Both the position numbers and the translations under genes were made by a program. Under the pieces are notes generated by a model. That model was not told where the DNA came from, ran no database searches, and was given only the letters and a program-made list of their open reading frames with translations. Positions 6,332 to 12,213 of a stretch of 12,213 bases of DNA are shown piece after piece. Position 1 is the stretch's first letter. Every line of letters starts with the position of its first letter. This stretch comes from DATMER01 sp036277235 (GTDB taxonomy: Bacteria; Acidobacteriota; Thermoanaerobaculia; Multivoradales; UBA5704). The stretch is taken from contig DASUNJ010000656.1 of assembly GCA_036277235.1 (NCBI GenBank), positions 1-12,213 on the forward strand, written 5' to 3'.

Positions 6332-8325
6332 AGGTTCCTCAGGATGTCGAGGGAAGCGATGGCGCTCCCGGCGGGGGTTGCGTGCCGCAGGGGCGGAGTG
6401 GAGACGGCTGCCCAGTCGGCCGTGAGCTTGCGCAGCTCGGCGACGCGCAGGGCATCTACCAGGTGGTCGTTGAGCTTGGAGAAGCGGCGGGCGTCACCAG
6501 ACTGCGAGTAGGTGTGATTGGCAAGGAGGTGCCGGACTTCGGGATCGAAGGGCAGCTCCAGGCCCCGGCCGTGGAGACGGCGCTCGATCAGTTGGGTGCC
6601 GAGCTCCTTGTAGGAAATGAGCACTTCTCTGCCCGATGCCGGGTCGAGCTGGGCTTCGCCGGTGGTGGGGTCGATGGCCGGGGTCGAGCGGTTGAAGACA
6701 TAGCCGGACAGGCGTTCTCCGAGCCCCGGCGCCAAGAGATCCACCAGCACACGGCCGACGCCGGTACCGTCGAAGCCCCAGCCGCCGGCGGGCTTCAGGA
6801 TGGCGTCGAGCGCGAGGATGAAATCGCGTTGCGCGTACCAGTTCCAGCCGGTCAGGTGGATGCGTAGGACCAGGGTGTCCGTTAGACCGTTTCGCCGCTC
6901 GAAGAGAATTTCCGTGACGGTGGCGGAGCCCACGTCAACGCCGGCTGTGAGGTCGCCAGGGAGGGCGCGCACGAAGAACCGGGCAAGGTCGGCAATCACT
7001 TCCCGGCGGCGCTCGGCGTCCCATCGATCCCAGCCTGAGACGTCGAGACCGTCCTGGAGCACGGTTAGGTAGGGCTGCAGGGCTTCGGTGCCTTCCGCTT
7101 CCTCCGGGTCGTCGGAACCCCTCACCCCCGGCCCCTCTCCCATCGCACTCCCGTCCCCCGGGAGAGGGGAGGAAGAAGACTCTTCCGGTGCCTCGTCTCC
7201 CCAGGGGTAGGAGGGGTTCAGGCGGCGGGAGAGGCCATCCAACTGACCGGCGCGGCTGTCCCAGCGGAAGGAGATGGAGAGGTAGTCCGGGATCCAGGTG
7301 AGGGCCGGCTTGAGCAGGCGCTCGGGGAAAAGCGAGTATTCGGGATCGCCGGGCAGGCCGAGCACGTTGTGCACGTAACCCGGCTCGTCCGGCCCGCCGT
7401 AGAAGCCGACGAACTCCTGGCGGCGTTCCTCGCACCAGAAGGGGTGGGGCATGATGGTCTTGGGCCAGTGGAAGCGGACCCAGATGCGGTTTCCAAAGTC
7501 GCGCCCCAGCGTGCGGACACTCTCGGGGGTAGCCGCGGCGCCGGGGCGCAGGAGCTGCTCGACGACAAGCGGGGGCGTGTCGCCGGGGACGATCGAGTCC
7601 GAGGGGACGGCGTTGTCGGCGATGCGTTGGAAGGTGCACTGGCGGTCGCCAGTGGGCACGGAGTAGATCCGGATCTCGCAGCCCGGCTTGGCAGCTCGCC
7701 AGAACTCGCTCCAGCTCCTCGGATTGACGACCATGGCGGCTTCGTCGTGGAGCAACCAGCCGCGGACGTGGATGCCGCGGTAGGCGCGGCCGTCGTGGCC
7801 TGCCGGCCGGAAGAGCACGCGCAAGCCGTTGCGCCAGGTCAAGCGCCGGTAGGGCTTGGTGGTGCGGCTGCGTAGTGAGTCGGCAAGGAAGGGATTGGCG
7901 CTGAGCTGCCATTCGACCTCTTCCCAGATCTCGTCAAGGTCGCCGTCCAGGGCAGAGCCGACGAGCACGCTTCCGCGCTCGGCGGCCAGACAGCCCCACA
8001 GGAGCAGGCCCACGATCTCGCGGCTCTTGCCGACCTCGGCGCCGTCCTGGTGGACGACGTGGCCGCGGAAGCGCAGGGAGGGGCGCTGGTAGGGGAAGAG
8101 CTGCCAGAGGCCGCCGCCGTCCTCGGGCCTGTTGACTAGATTCGTCTCGACCCAGAGAACCGGGTCCGCGTTGAGGAGCCACCACTGAAGACGGTCCACG
8201 TCGAGGACCTCGTCACCGAGCCGGAGGTCGCCGCGTTCGAGCGCCTGCCAGGACCAGCGGTTGCGCCGCAGCAGCGCGTCGATCAGCTCGGGGAGCGCGG
8301 GATGCAGCAGCTCGATGCTATGCAT
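6328..8325 (-). CDS. Terminase large subunit (ATPase-nuclease packaging motor)
   Basis: The product has 665 residues. The ATPase half shows a Walker A-like GAEVGKS (Lys100, Ser101) and Walker B WLLHDEAA (Asp194, Glu195), with SVPTGDRQ (motif III/C type) after it. The RNase H-like nuclease half shows acidic residues at Asp464 (AGVDVGS), Asp519 (WGFDGTGVG) and Asp620/Asp624 (NDHLVDALR). The protein would cut concatemeric DNA and pump it through the portal. GGGGAGG stands 6 bases before the ATG. The start overlaps the small terminase stop by 8 bases, and its TGA overlaps the portal GTG. Between the domains (about 383-404) lies a Ser/Pro/Gly-rich insert encoded by a palindromic repeat. At 665 residues it is somewhat longer than typical, partly for that reason. 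Confidence 0.93.
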   Translation of the reverse strand: MHSIELLHPALPELIDALLRRNRWSWQALERGDLRLGDEVLDVDRLQWWLLNADPVLWVETNLVNRPEDGGGLWQLFPYQRPSLRFRGHVVHQDGAEVGKSREIVGLLLWGCLAAERGSVLVGSALDGDLDEIWEEVEWQLSANPFLADSLRSRTTKPYRRLTWRNGLRVLFRPAGHDGRAYRGIHVRGWLLHDEAAMVVNPRSWSEFWRAAKPGCEIRIYSVPTGDRQCTFQRIADNAVPSDSIVPGDTPPLVVEQLLRPGAAATPESVRTLGRDFGNRIWVRFHWPKTIMPHPFWCEERRQEFVGFYGGPDEPGYVHNVLGLPGDPEYSLFPERLLKPALTWIPDYLSISFRWDSRAGQLDGLSRRLNPSYPWGDEAPEESSSSPLPGDGSAMGEGPGVRGSDDPEEAEGTEALQPYLTVLQDGLDVSGWDRWDAERRREVIADLARFFVRALPGDLTAGVDVGSATVTEILFERRNGLTDTLVLRIHLTGWNWYAQRDFILALDAILKPAGGWGFDGTGVGRVLVDLLAPGLGERLSGYVFNRSTPAIDPTTGEAQLDPASGREVLISYKELGTQLIERRLHGRGLELPFDPEVRHLLANHTYSQSGDARRFSKLNDHLVDALRVAELRKLTADWAAVSTPPLRHATPAGSAIASLDILRNL
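7118..7172. repeat. Palindromic repeat element inside the terminase gene
   Basis: A perfect 10-bp inverted repeat (7132-7141 with 7160-7169) encloses an 18-base loop and is flanked by C-rich sequence (ctcacccccggcccctctcc). It looks like the dispersed GC-rich palindromes that give Ser-Pro-Leu-Pro / Gly-Glu-Gly-Pro-Gly-Val-Arg-Gly peptides when they land in genes of GC-rich bacteria. Here it keeps the frame and adds about 20 residues to the linker between ATPase and nuclease domains. Confidence 0.6.
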
Positions 8326-8974
8326 CGGAGTCCTCCCCTTCGCCTGCCAAGCCCTTCCGCATCTGGCTCACCCAGGCGGCCCTTCCCGCGAGGCCGAGGC
8401 CTTGGTCTCGCTCCCGCTCTCCGCTCGACCTGGGCGTGATGGTCTGGTCGGCGGCGGTGTGGCCGAGCTGGCGAAGAAGCTGGAAGGTGTTCGCTGCTCG
8501 CGGGTTCTCGACCGGGCGCTCGGCTACCACCTCGAGGTCGCCGTCGGCGTTGCGGCCCACGATGGGCACTTGGACGACAAGGCCCTCGCGCATGAGCTCG
8601 GACAGCTCGCCGTGAGCGAGCGCGAGCTGGCCGGCCATGGAGGTGGCGGCGAGCTCGGCCAAGCCGGTGAGGTCGCCGCGCTCGATGGCCGCGAGGTACT
8701 TCTCCATGGTGTCCTGATGCCCGAGCGACACGAGGCAAGCGGAAAGGCCGGCTCCGCGGGCCTCGACGGCTCGCTTCACGTCGCAGGTCCCGGTGCCGTC
8801 GTTCGGGCAGACGGCGGGCTTGCACGGAGGCAGGGCCTGACCGAGCGCGGTGGTGGCGTGCTCGCCGGTCTTCACCGCGGCGGCGCGCCGCTGCGCACGT
8901 TCCTTCGCGGACAAAGGTCTGCCCTTGGGCCGTCCGGCTTTTTTCTTGGTGGGTCCCTTGGGCTCTTTCGGCAT
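8318..8974 (-). CDS. Terminase small subunit-like protein
   Basis: The product has 218 residues. It is placed directly upstream of the large terminase, with its stop overlapping that start by 8 bases. The N-terminus is strongly basic and contains GRPKGRP, an AT-hook-like DNA-binding motif. Cys51, Cys56, Cys64 and Cys80 (CKPAVC...GTC...SAC) could bind zinc. The middle part is helical (DTMEKYLAAIERGDLTGLAELAA), the end is Arg/Glu-rich. Small terminases recognise the packaging site on phage DNA. Family membership is inferred mostly from position, basic DNA-binding start and helical body. ATG at 8974 was chosen as the first Met with a typical basic start; its ribosome site is poor, and a TTG at 9028 would extend it by 18 residues and overlap the integrase. 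Confidence 0.68.
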   Translation of the reverse strand: MPKEPKGPTKKKAGRPKGRPLSAKERAQRRAAAVKTGEHATTALGQALPPCKPAVCPNDGTGTCDVKRAVEARGAGLSACLVSLGHQDTMEKYLAAIERGDLTGLAELAATSMAGQLALAHGELSELMREGLVVQVPIVGRNADGDLEVVAERPVENPRAANTFQLLRQLGHTAADQTITPRSSGERERDQGLGLAGRAAWVSQMRKGLAGEGEDSDA

Positions 8975-9010
8975 CTTGACTTCGCTCGTCTTCGGGGGCA
9001 GGTTGAATCC

Positions 9011-10075
9011 ATGAGCGCAAGAAACCAAATCGAAGGGACCCCAACCACAGGGGGTAAACGCAAGAATTCACGGGAGTTGGAGGTTGCTGGCAGCGCGGGA
9101 GATGAGCCAAAATTTTTGGCTCATCTCGATGGATGGACGTCTTTCCTGGTCAGCGTGCGCGGCCGGACGGAGGCTACGGCGCGAAGGTATCGGCGGCTCG
9201 TCGAGCGGCTGCTCGCCGATGTCGGCAAGCCGGTCGAGCAGCTCGGCCGCGAGGACGTGGAGAGACATCTCCGGCGGCTGCATGTGGCCGGTCGGGGGGA
9301 GTCCGTCCGGCAAGGTGTGGTGGTGGCCGTGCGGTCACTCGGGGAGTGGTGTCTGGCGCACGGGATCGTGGAGACGAACCCCGGCGCTTCGCTCTCGGGC
9401 CCGCGGCCCTACCGGCGCGAGATAAAGGTGCTCACGGTCGGCGAGGTGTCCCGGCTGCTGTGGGGCGACAAGCCGGGGGCTCTGCCTCGCGATGCCGTGG
9501 AGATGCGGGACCGGGTGCTGCTGGGAGTCGCCTACGTGGCAGGCCTGCGAGCTTCGGAGATCGGGCCGCTGGAAGCGGAAGGGGTGGCTTGGCAGGAAGC
9601 GACCCAGACGTTCAGCATCCTGGTGCGGCACGGGAAGGGGGCGGGCGGGGATGTTCGACTGCCGCTGGATCGGCCGGTGTCGCGGATGCTCGGCGCCTGG
9701 CTGACGGCCAGGGCGGCTGGGCGGTTCCTATGGGGACGGCCTTTGACGCGAGGGGCAGTGCGAAAGATCTTGCAGCGGCGGTGCGCGGAGGTGGGGATCG
9801 TGGCGGGTGGGCGGCGGATTTCGCCTCATATCTTGCGGCACAGTTTGGCGACGCATCTGCTCCAGAAAGGGGTAGACATCCGCAAGGTCCAGCTTCTCCT
9901 GCGGCACCGATCGATCGCCACGACTGAGGGGTATCTCCATGCCGACGTTGAACGGCTGGGTGCGGTACTGGTCCGGAGCAGTCCGCTCGAGCGGCGGCGG
10001 AAGAAGGCGGCGGCGGTCCGGCCGGCGATGGAAATGATTCTGAGTGAGCTTCGGGGCCTTGTTCAGTCCGAGTGA
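9011..10075 (+). CDS. Tyrosine recombinase/integrase (XerC/D-like)
   Basis: The product has 354 residues from ATG at 9011. A SAM-like core-binding domain spans about residues 35-125 (FLAHLDGWTSFLVSVRGRTEATARRY). The catalytic domain carries all six key residues: Arg180 (AGLRASEIGPL), Lys209 (RHGKGAGGD), His273 and Arg276 (SPHILRHSLATHLL), His299 (QLLLRHRSIATT) and the nucleophile Tyr308 (TEGYLHA). It should catalyse site-specific integration or excision of the island. It is transcribed divergently from the head genes, with 36 bases between starts. The open frame extends far upstream, but that part lies antisense to the small terminase and lacks family similarity. The ribosome site is weak (AGG about 10 bases upstream), and a 29-bp palindrome lies at codons 30-39. 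Confidence 0.92.
   Translation: MSARNQIEGTPTTGGKRKNSRELEVAGSAGDEPKFLAHLDGWTSFLVSVRGRTEATARRYRRLVERLLADVGKPVEQLGREDVERHLRRLHVAGRGESVRQGVVVAVRSLGEWCLAHGIVETNPGASLSGPRPYRREIKVLTVGEVSRLLWGDKPGALPRDAVEMRDRVLLGVAYVAGLRASEIGPLEAEGVAWQEATQTFSILVRHGKGAGGDVRLPLDRPVSRMLGAWLTARAAGRFLWGRPLTRGAVRKILQRRCAEVGIVAGGRRISPHILRHSLATHLLQKGVDIRKVQLLLRHRSIATTEGYLHADVERLGAVLVRSSPLERRRKKAAAVRPAMEMILSELRGLVQSE
9099..9127. repeat. 29-bp near-perfect palindrome early in the integrase gene
   Basis: Two 14-base arms (9099-9112 and 9114-9127) are exact reverse complements around a single central base. The core is AAAATTTTT and the outer arms GAGATGAGCC / GGCTCATCTC. It lies 88 bases into the integrase frame in a region of low conservation. 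It could be an operator, a recombinase binding site or an mRNA hairpin limiting integrase translation. Confidence 0.75.
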
Positions 10076-10140
10076 TGATGCGAAGGCAGTGGCTTGCTCA
10101 AGAGGGAAGAACTCAAGGCTGATCGGCGGATGGAATCCTT

Positions 10141-10163
10141 GGGGCCGGCTTCCTGCCGGCCCC
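10141..10163. terminator. Hairpin between convergent genes, probable two-way terminator
   Basis: A perfect 9-bp stem (ggggccggc, 10141-10149, with gccggcccc, 10155-10163) closes a 5-base loop. It lies between the stop of the integrase (10075) and the stop of the convergent 10274-10738 gene. Both flanks carry ATCCTT-like sequence, but neither side has a clear T run, so termination may be inefficient or rely on Rho. Confidence 0.5.
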
Positions 10164-10273
10164 GATCCTTCGAACTCTGCTCTTTCGGGTAGCACTTTTG
10201 TGGGGCATCTATCCCCGCTGATCGCAGCCTCAACAGGAGATCCCTGCAGATGAGGGGAATAGGTGCGCCGATC

Positions 10274-10738
10274 TCACTGGCCCGCGCCTCCTTGAGCCTG
10301 CTGAAGGCGCAGGAGCCGCTGGCGGAGCACATCGGGCTTCATCTTCTTCGCCAGCCTGTTGATGCGCGCGAGGTCGGCTGCTGCGCGCTGTTCGTCCATG
10401 GCCGCTTCTTCCAGGTTGCGCTTGGCCGATTCGAGCTCCTTGGCGAGTTGGGCTGGATCGTCGATCGGAAGAGATGCGAGCGCCTGCTCCTCGATTGGTG
10501 CCGGCGCCTGTGCCGCCCTCGCGGCGGGACCGAGCTGCGTGTTAAGGATCCCGGCGACGACGCAACTGAGCAATGATACGTTGAGATAGGTGCGTACCGG
10601 CTCGCCGTTGTCGTCATAATAGGTGCACCCTCTGTATTTCCCATCGGAGTACGTCGGAATGTAGGTCGCCGACCAGGCGGGAGCCGCGGTGACCGCGATC
10701 AAAAGGGCAATGCCGAATACAATTCGCCAATTGGACAT
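10274..10738 (-). CDS. Exported unknown protein with C-terminal coiled coil
   Basis: The product has 154 residues and belongs to no family I recognise. Residues 1-24 form a clear Sec signal peptide (hydrophobic FGIALLIAVTAAPAW, cleavage near WSA/TY). The mature start is Tyr/Asp-rich (YIPTYSDGKYRGCTYYDDNG), with Cys38 and Cys59 able to form a disulfide. A second hydrophobic stretch lies at residues 53-66. From about 92 to 148 the sequence is a charged helix, likely a coiled coil. AAAGGAG and GAGG lie upstream of the ATG. A weak promoter-like pair (GAGACA, 18 bases, TTTAAT) sits about 50-75 bases upstream. It converges on the integrase, with a hairpin between them, so it is probably a host gene outside the island. 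Confidence 0.75.
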   Translation of the reverse strand: MSNWRIVFGIALLIAVTAAPAWSATYIPTYSDGKYRGCTYYDDNGEPVRTYLNVSLLSCVVAGILNTQLGPAARAAQAPAPIEEQALASLPIDDPAQLAKELESAKRNLEEAAMDEQRAAADLARINRLAKKMKPDVLRQRLLRLQQAQGGAGQ

Positions 10739-11114
10739 AATACCTCTTTCTCCTTTCAGGAGCGAAAAGAGTGCGCCGCGATTAAACTGGTGGCCGCTCT
10801 ATCGTGTCTCCTGATTGGTGTTACGCACGGCGGCGGGATCTGGATGAGTATGCCGGAAGGTCAGCCGCCGGAACTCCCTAAACAAATGCCTCGATCGGCC
10901 CGAGTGACCAAAAGCGTGGTTCTGGTTACTGCTGTTTCCGGCTGAGCCGCTCCGCGCAAAGGCTTGGCCGGCTGTGGTTTAGCCGCGTTCATCCGTCGCG
11001 GCCTCCCCCTCGCGGGCGGCTCACGTAGCGAAAACGAAATCAGTTCCGTTTTTTGAGGCGAGCAAAAGCCCGCTGGGCTTGCGTTTGCTCGATGCCGGCC
11101 GGGTCCGATTCCTG

Positions 11115-11159
11115 GTTCAAACCCGCGTGAAAAAGCAATAACGGGAAGGGGGTTTGAAC
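11115..11159. repeat. Spaced inverted repeat
   Basis: The arm gttcaaaccc (11115-11124) is the exact reverse complement of gggtttgaac (11150-11159), with 25 bases between. It adjoins the G-tract cluster and the 39-bp repeat, so these may be parts of one larger repeat unit. Confidence 0.6.
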
Positions 11160-11165
11160 GAGGTT

Positions 11166-11182
11166 GGGTGGGGGTGGGCGGG
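11166..11182 (+). repeat. G-quadruplex-type G-tract cluster
   Basis: Four runs of at least three G separated by single bases (GGG T GGGGG T GGG C GGG) on the plus strand. The short loops make this a strong quadruplex candidate. It directly precedes the first 39-bp repeat copy. Confidence 0.55.
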
Positions 11183-11218
11183 AGGCGCCGCGGCTGGCGC
11201 GGACGAGTACGAGACGCC
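11180..11218 (+). repeat. 39-bp direct repeat, copy 1
   Basis: Matches copy 2 at 11708-11746 in 38 of 39 positions (T here, C there, at position 29 of the unit). The unit begins gggaggcgcc and contains a small stem ccgcg/cgcgg. The two copies bracket the Cys-rich protein gene in the same orientation. Confidence 0.85.
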
Positions 11219-11268
11219 CCGTTGCGCGGCCCGCCCTGGGAGTTGATTCGCGAAGTTGCTGTGAAGCC

Positions 11269-11598
11269 CTATGCGCAGATCTGGGAGCACGAAGCCCACG
11301 ACCCGCCCCAGTGGGCCTGATAAATGCAACAGGCGCTTCCCGGAACCGAGGCTCCACTACAGCAGTTCGTGTTGAATAGGATGTCGTCGACGCCCCCCGA
11401 AGGTATGCACACCGGAGAAGCCGGAGGCGGAGCAGGGCAAGAGGCATTGCCACAGCGAGCGTTGACGCACTGGTTGTAGGGGGCGGGTTGACCTGAGCAA
11501 TCGTCATCGGTCTGACAAAAGGCCCAGGCGTTCTCGGTGTTCAGCAGAAATGACGCGGCCAGGACAACCAAGACTACTGCGATTCTCTGAGTCTTCAT
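11269..11598 (-). CDS. Small secreted cysteine-rich protein
   Basis: The product has 109 residues. A typical signal peptide (residues 1-26, MKTQRIAVVLVVLAASFLL to AWA) is followed by a mature chain of about 83 residues with 12 cysteines: FCQTDDDC, NQC, ARCGNASC, PVC, TNCC, SACC, ASC and QIC. The spacing suggests a disulfide-bonded extracellular mini-protein; 'C-x-T-D-x-D-C' resembles the short Cys-rich modules of secreted proteins in myxobacteria and acidobacteria. The function is unknown (toxin, inhibitor or adhesion factor are all open). AAAGGAA stands 8 bases before the ATG. A 15-base hairpin lies in the leader and an AT-rich patch further up may hold the promoter. It is flanked by two direct 39-bp repeats. 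Confidence 0.78.
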   Translation of the reverse strand: MKTQRIAVVLVVLAASFLLNTENAWAFCQTDDDCSGQPAPYNQCVNARCGNASCPAPPPASPVCIPSGGVDDILFNTNCCSGASVPGSACCIYQAHWGGSWASCSQICA

Positions 11599-11620
11599 CG
11601 GTCCGTTCCTTTCTGAGCTT

Positions 11621-11635
11621 CACGGCAGCGCCGTG
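11621..11635. repeat. Hairpin in the leader of the Cys-rich gene
   Basis: cacggc and gccgtg form a 6-bp stem with a 3-base loop, 23 bases upstream of the start codon. An AT-rich patch at about 11638-11662, likely promoter DNA (minus-strand CATAAT and TATTAT), lies just upstream. The hairpin would be in the 5' leader of the mRNA. Confidence 0.45.
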
Positions 11636-11707
11636 ATTTAGATAATACTCAATAATTATGGTGTCTGCCGGACTGAATTGCGCGCCGTCTCGCTTGGGAT
11701 GGGAGGT

Positions 11708-11746
11708 GGGAGGCGCCGCGGCTGGCGCGGACGAGCACGAGACGCC
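11708..11746 (+). repeat. 39-bp direct repeat, copy 2
   Basis: Second copy of the unit at 11180-11218, one mismatch, 528 bases downstream in the same orientation. The bases beyond each end differ, so the boundaries are sharp. Confidence 0.85.
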
Positions 11747-11786
11747 GAAGGCGGCTCGCGCGCAGCGCGACAAGACGCGGCGCCGT

Positions 11787-11802
11787 GGGGTGGGTGGGCG
11801 GG
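11787..11802 (+). repeat. G-quadruplex-type G-tract cluster
   Basis: Four G runs (GGGG T GGG T GGG C GGG) with single-base loops on the plus strand, about 40 bases after repeat copy 2. Confidence 0.55.
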
Positions 11803-11882
11803 TTCTTCTTTGGGCGGGGGGAGCAGTTCGGCGGAGCGATCAGCGGAGCCGATCTGCGGGGTCTTCGGGCGGGTGGGCCCTC

Positions 11883-11908
11883 GGGTGGGTGGGTGGGGCG
11901 GGGGCGGG
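11883..11908 (+). repeat. Extended G-tract cluster
   Basis: Six runs of three to five G with single-base spacers. It is the longest quadruplex candidate in the window and lies on the same strand as the other two. Confidence 0.6.
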
Positions 11909-11977
11909 CCCCGTAGCGTGCTTCCACAAACTAGGGGATGCGTCCGGGGGGAGGCTCGGGTAGGTGCCCGCGCCTGG

Positions 11978-12004
11978 TTTGACATAAGCCCCGCTTATGT
12001 AAAG
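11978..12004. repeat. AT-containing palindrome in G-rich DNA
   Basis: acataagc (11982-11989) and gcttatgt (11993-12000) are exact reverse complements around ccc; the pairing continues outward with ttt/aaag after one mismatch. It stands out in the surrounding G-rich DNA and could be a protein binding site or recombination core. Confidence 0.55.
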
Positions 12005-12047
12005 GCGCAGCCCGGAGGCGGGGAGTGGCGCGCAGTGGCGGGGTTCG

Positions 12048-12064
12048 GGTAAGGCGCGCTTACC
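12048..12064. repeat. Short palindrome
   Basis: ggtaag and cttacc form a 6-bp stem around gcgcg, 44 bases after the larger palindrome. It may belong to the same repeat element. Confidence 0.4.
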
Positions 12065-12213
12065 GGAACTCCCGACCTGCGTTTGCGCCGCCCCCGCCGG
12101 AGCCAGGGGCGGGCAGCTCCCGAGCCGTAGGGCGGGGGAAAGGTCCGGAATGCCACGGCACGTTGCGGGGCCCGAGGGCGGGGGAAATGGAAGAGGGCGG
12201 GCGGACGGGGATT

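Larger units (their letters stand above)
10745..11268. other. Intergenic region without a convincing gene
   Basis: I see no supported gene here. The stretch holds the leader of the 10274-10738 gene, a nested hairpin at 11059-11091, a spaced inverted repeat at 11115-11159, a G-tract cluster at 11166-11182 and the first copy of the 39-bp repeat. Short open frames here show no family pattern and no clear ribosome site. Confidence 0.6.
11639..12213. other. G-rich intergenic region without a gene
   Basis: No supported gene. Open frames here are by-products of extreme GC content: low-complexity Arg/Gly/Pro sequence, no ribosome sites. The stretch holds an AT-rich promoter-like patch, the second 39-bp repeat, two G-tract clusters, palindromes at 11978-12004 and 12048-12064, and a 13-base direct repeat (agggcgggggaaa at 12129-12141 and 12175-12187). 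Confidence 0.6.

Noticed and set aside
6935..7912. Long alternative frame within the large terminase (325 residues)
   Set aside because: Arg/Pro-rich shadow sequence, overlapping the frame with Walker and nuclease motifs.
8261..9010. Upstream extension of the integrase open frame (would give 604 residues)
   Set aside because: It lies opposite the well-placed small terminase gene, has low-complexity sequence and lacks recombinase similarity; the family's core-binding domain begins after 9011.
1350..10270. Attachment-site direct repeats flanking the island
   Set aside because: I compared the stretches around 1350-1520 and 10076-10270 by eye and found no convincing shared core; a computed repeat search with longer flanks would be needed.
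10790..10945. Plus-strand frame with a signal-like hydrophobic start (VAALSCLLIGVTHGG), 51 residues from GTG
   Set aside because: No ribosome site at usable distance before the GTG, no ATG before the hydrophobic part and no family pattern.
11059..11091. Nested hairpin (8-bp outer, 5-bp inner stem) as a terminator
   Set aside because: On the minus strand it is followed by an A run, on the plus strand by no T run, so it does not fit an intrinsic terminator in either direction.
11100..11135. GGTTCAAACCC resembling a tRNA T-arm
   Set aside because: No anticodon arm, D-arm or acceptor stem fits around it; it is one arm of a spaced inverted repeat.
11678..12052. Overlapping frames of 90-125 residues in the G-rich right end
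   Set aside because: Low-complexity Gly/Arg/Pro products without ribosome sites; expected by chance where stop codons are rare.
1..12213. CRISPR array, rRNA, tRNA or insertion sequence
   Set aside because: No regularly spaced repeats, no conserved RNA gene sequence and no transposase were seen.

Overview
The window is GC-rich bacterial DNA. Its core, about 1.5-10.1 kb, is a compact phage-type island. A tyrosine recombinase reads rightward (9011-10075). Next to it, read leftward, is a tightly packed head-building module of the Mu/DUF935 type: small terminase (8318-8974), large terminase (6328-8325), a portal protein fused to a MuF-like C-terminal domain (4682-6331), a Mu gpI-like prohead protease with an internal scaffold start (3714-4685), a capsid-cement-like protein (3259-3699), a Mu gpT-like major head protein (2314-3246) and a small unknown protein (2011-2298). 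A hairpin terminator candidate and a coiled-coil protein (1522-1947) follow. Stop and start codons overlap, or ribosome sites sit on the preceding stop, through most of the module, and every frame is open, so the cassette looks intact and co-translated.

No tail, connector, baseplate, lysis or replication gene can be recognised. In Mu-like phages tail genes follow the major head gene almost directly. Here the coiled-coil gene is followed by a small WYL-like protein (1009-1302) and a secreted trypsin-like serine protease that runs off the left edge (1-955). The simplest reading is a capsid-and-packaging island with its own integrase, which could be a satellite that borrows tails, a domesticated particle, or a trimmed prophage. 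Because the leftward strand continues past the window edge, tail genes further left cannot be excluded.

The left flank (1 to about 1430) appears lower in GC, with more A/T at third codon positions, than the head genes, and has its own candidate promoter. To the right, a strong hairpin separates the integrase from a convergent secreted coiled-coil protein (10274-10738). Then comes very G-rich DNA with quadruplex-type G tracts, palindromes and a small secreted 12-cysteine protein (11269-11598) bracketed by two direct copies of a 39-bp repeat.

The host cannot be named with confidence. High GC, dispersed palindromic repeats inside genes, G-rich intergenic DNA and Cys-rich secreted mini-proteins would suit Acidobacteriota or Myxococcota, but this is a guess.

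How the island's genes would work together: the small and large terminase load DNA through the portal into a prohead built of gpT-like subunits on the internal scaffold. The gpI-like protease then matures the prohead, the cement protein stabilises it, and the recombinase inserts the element in the chromosome.
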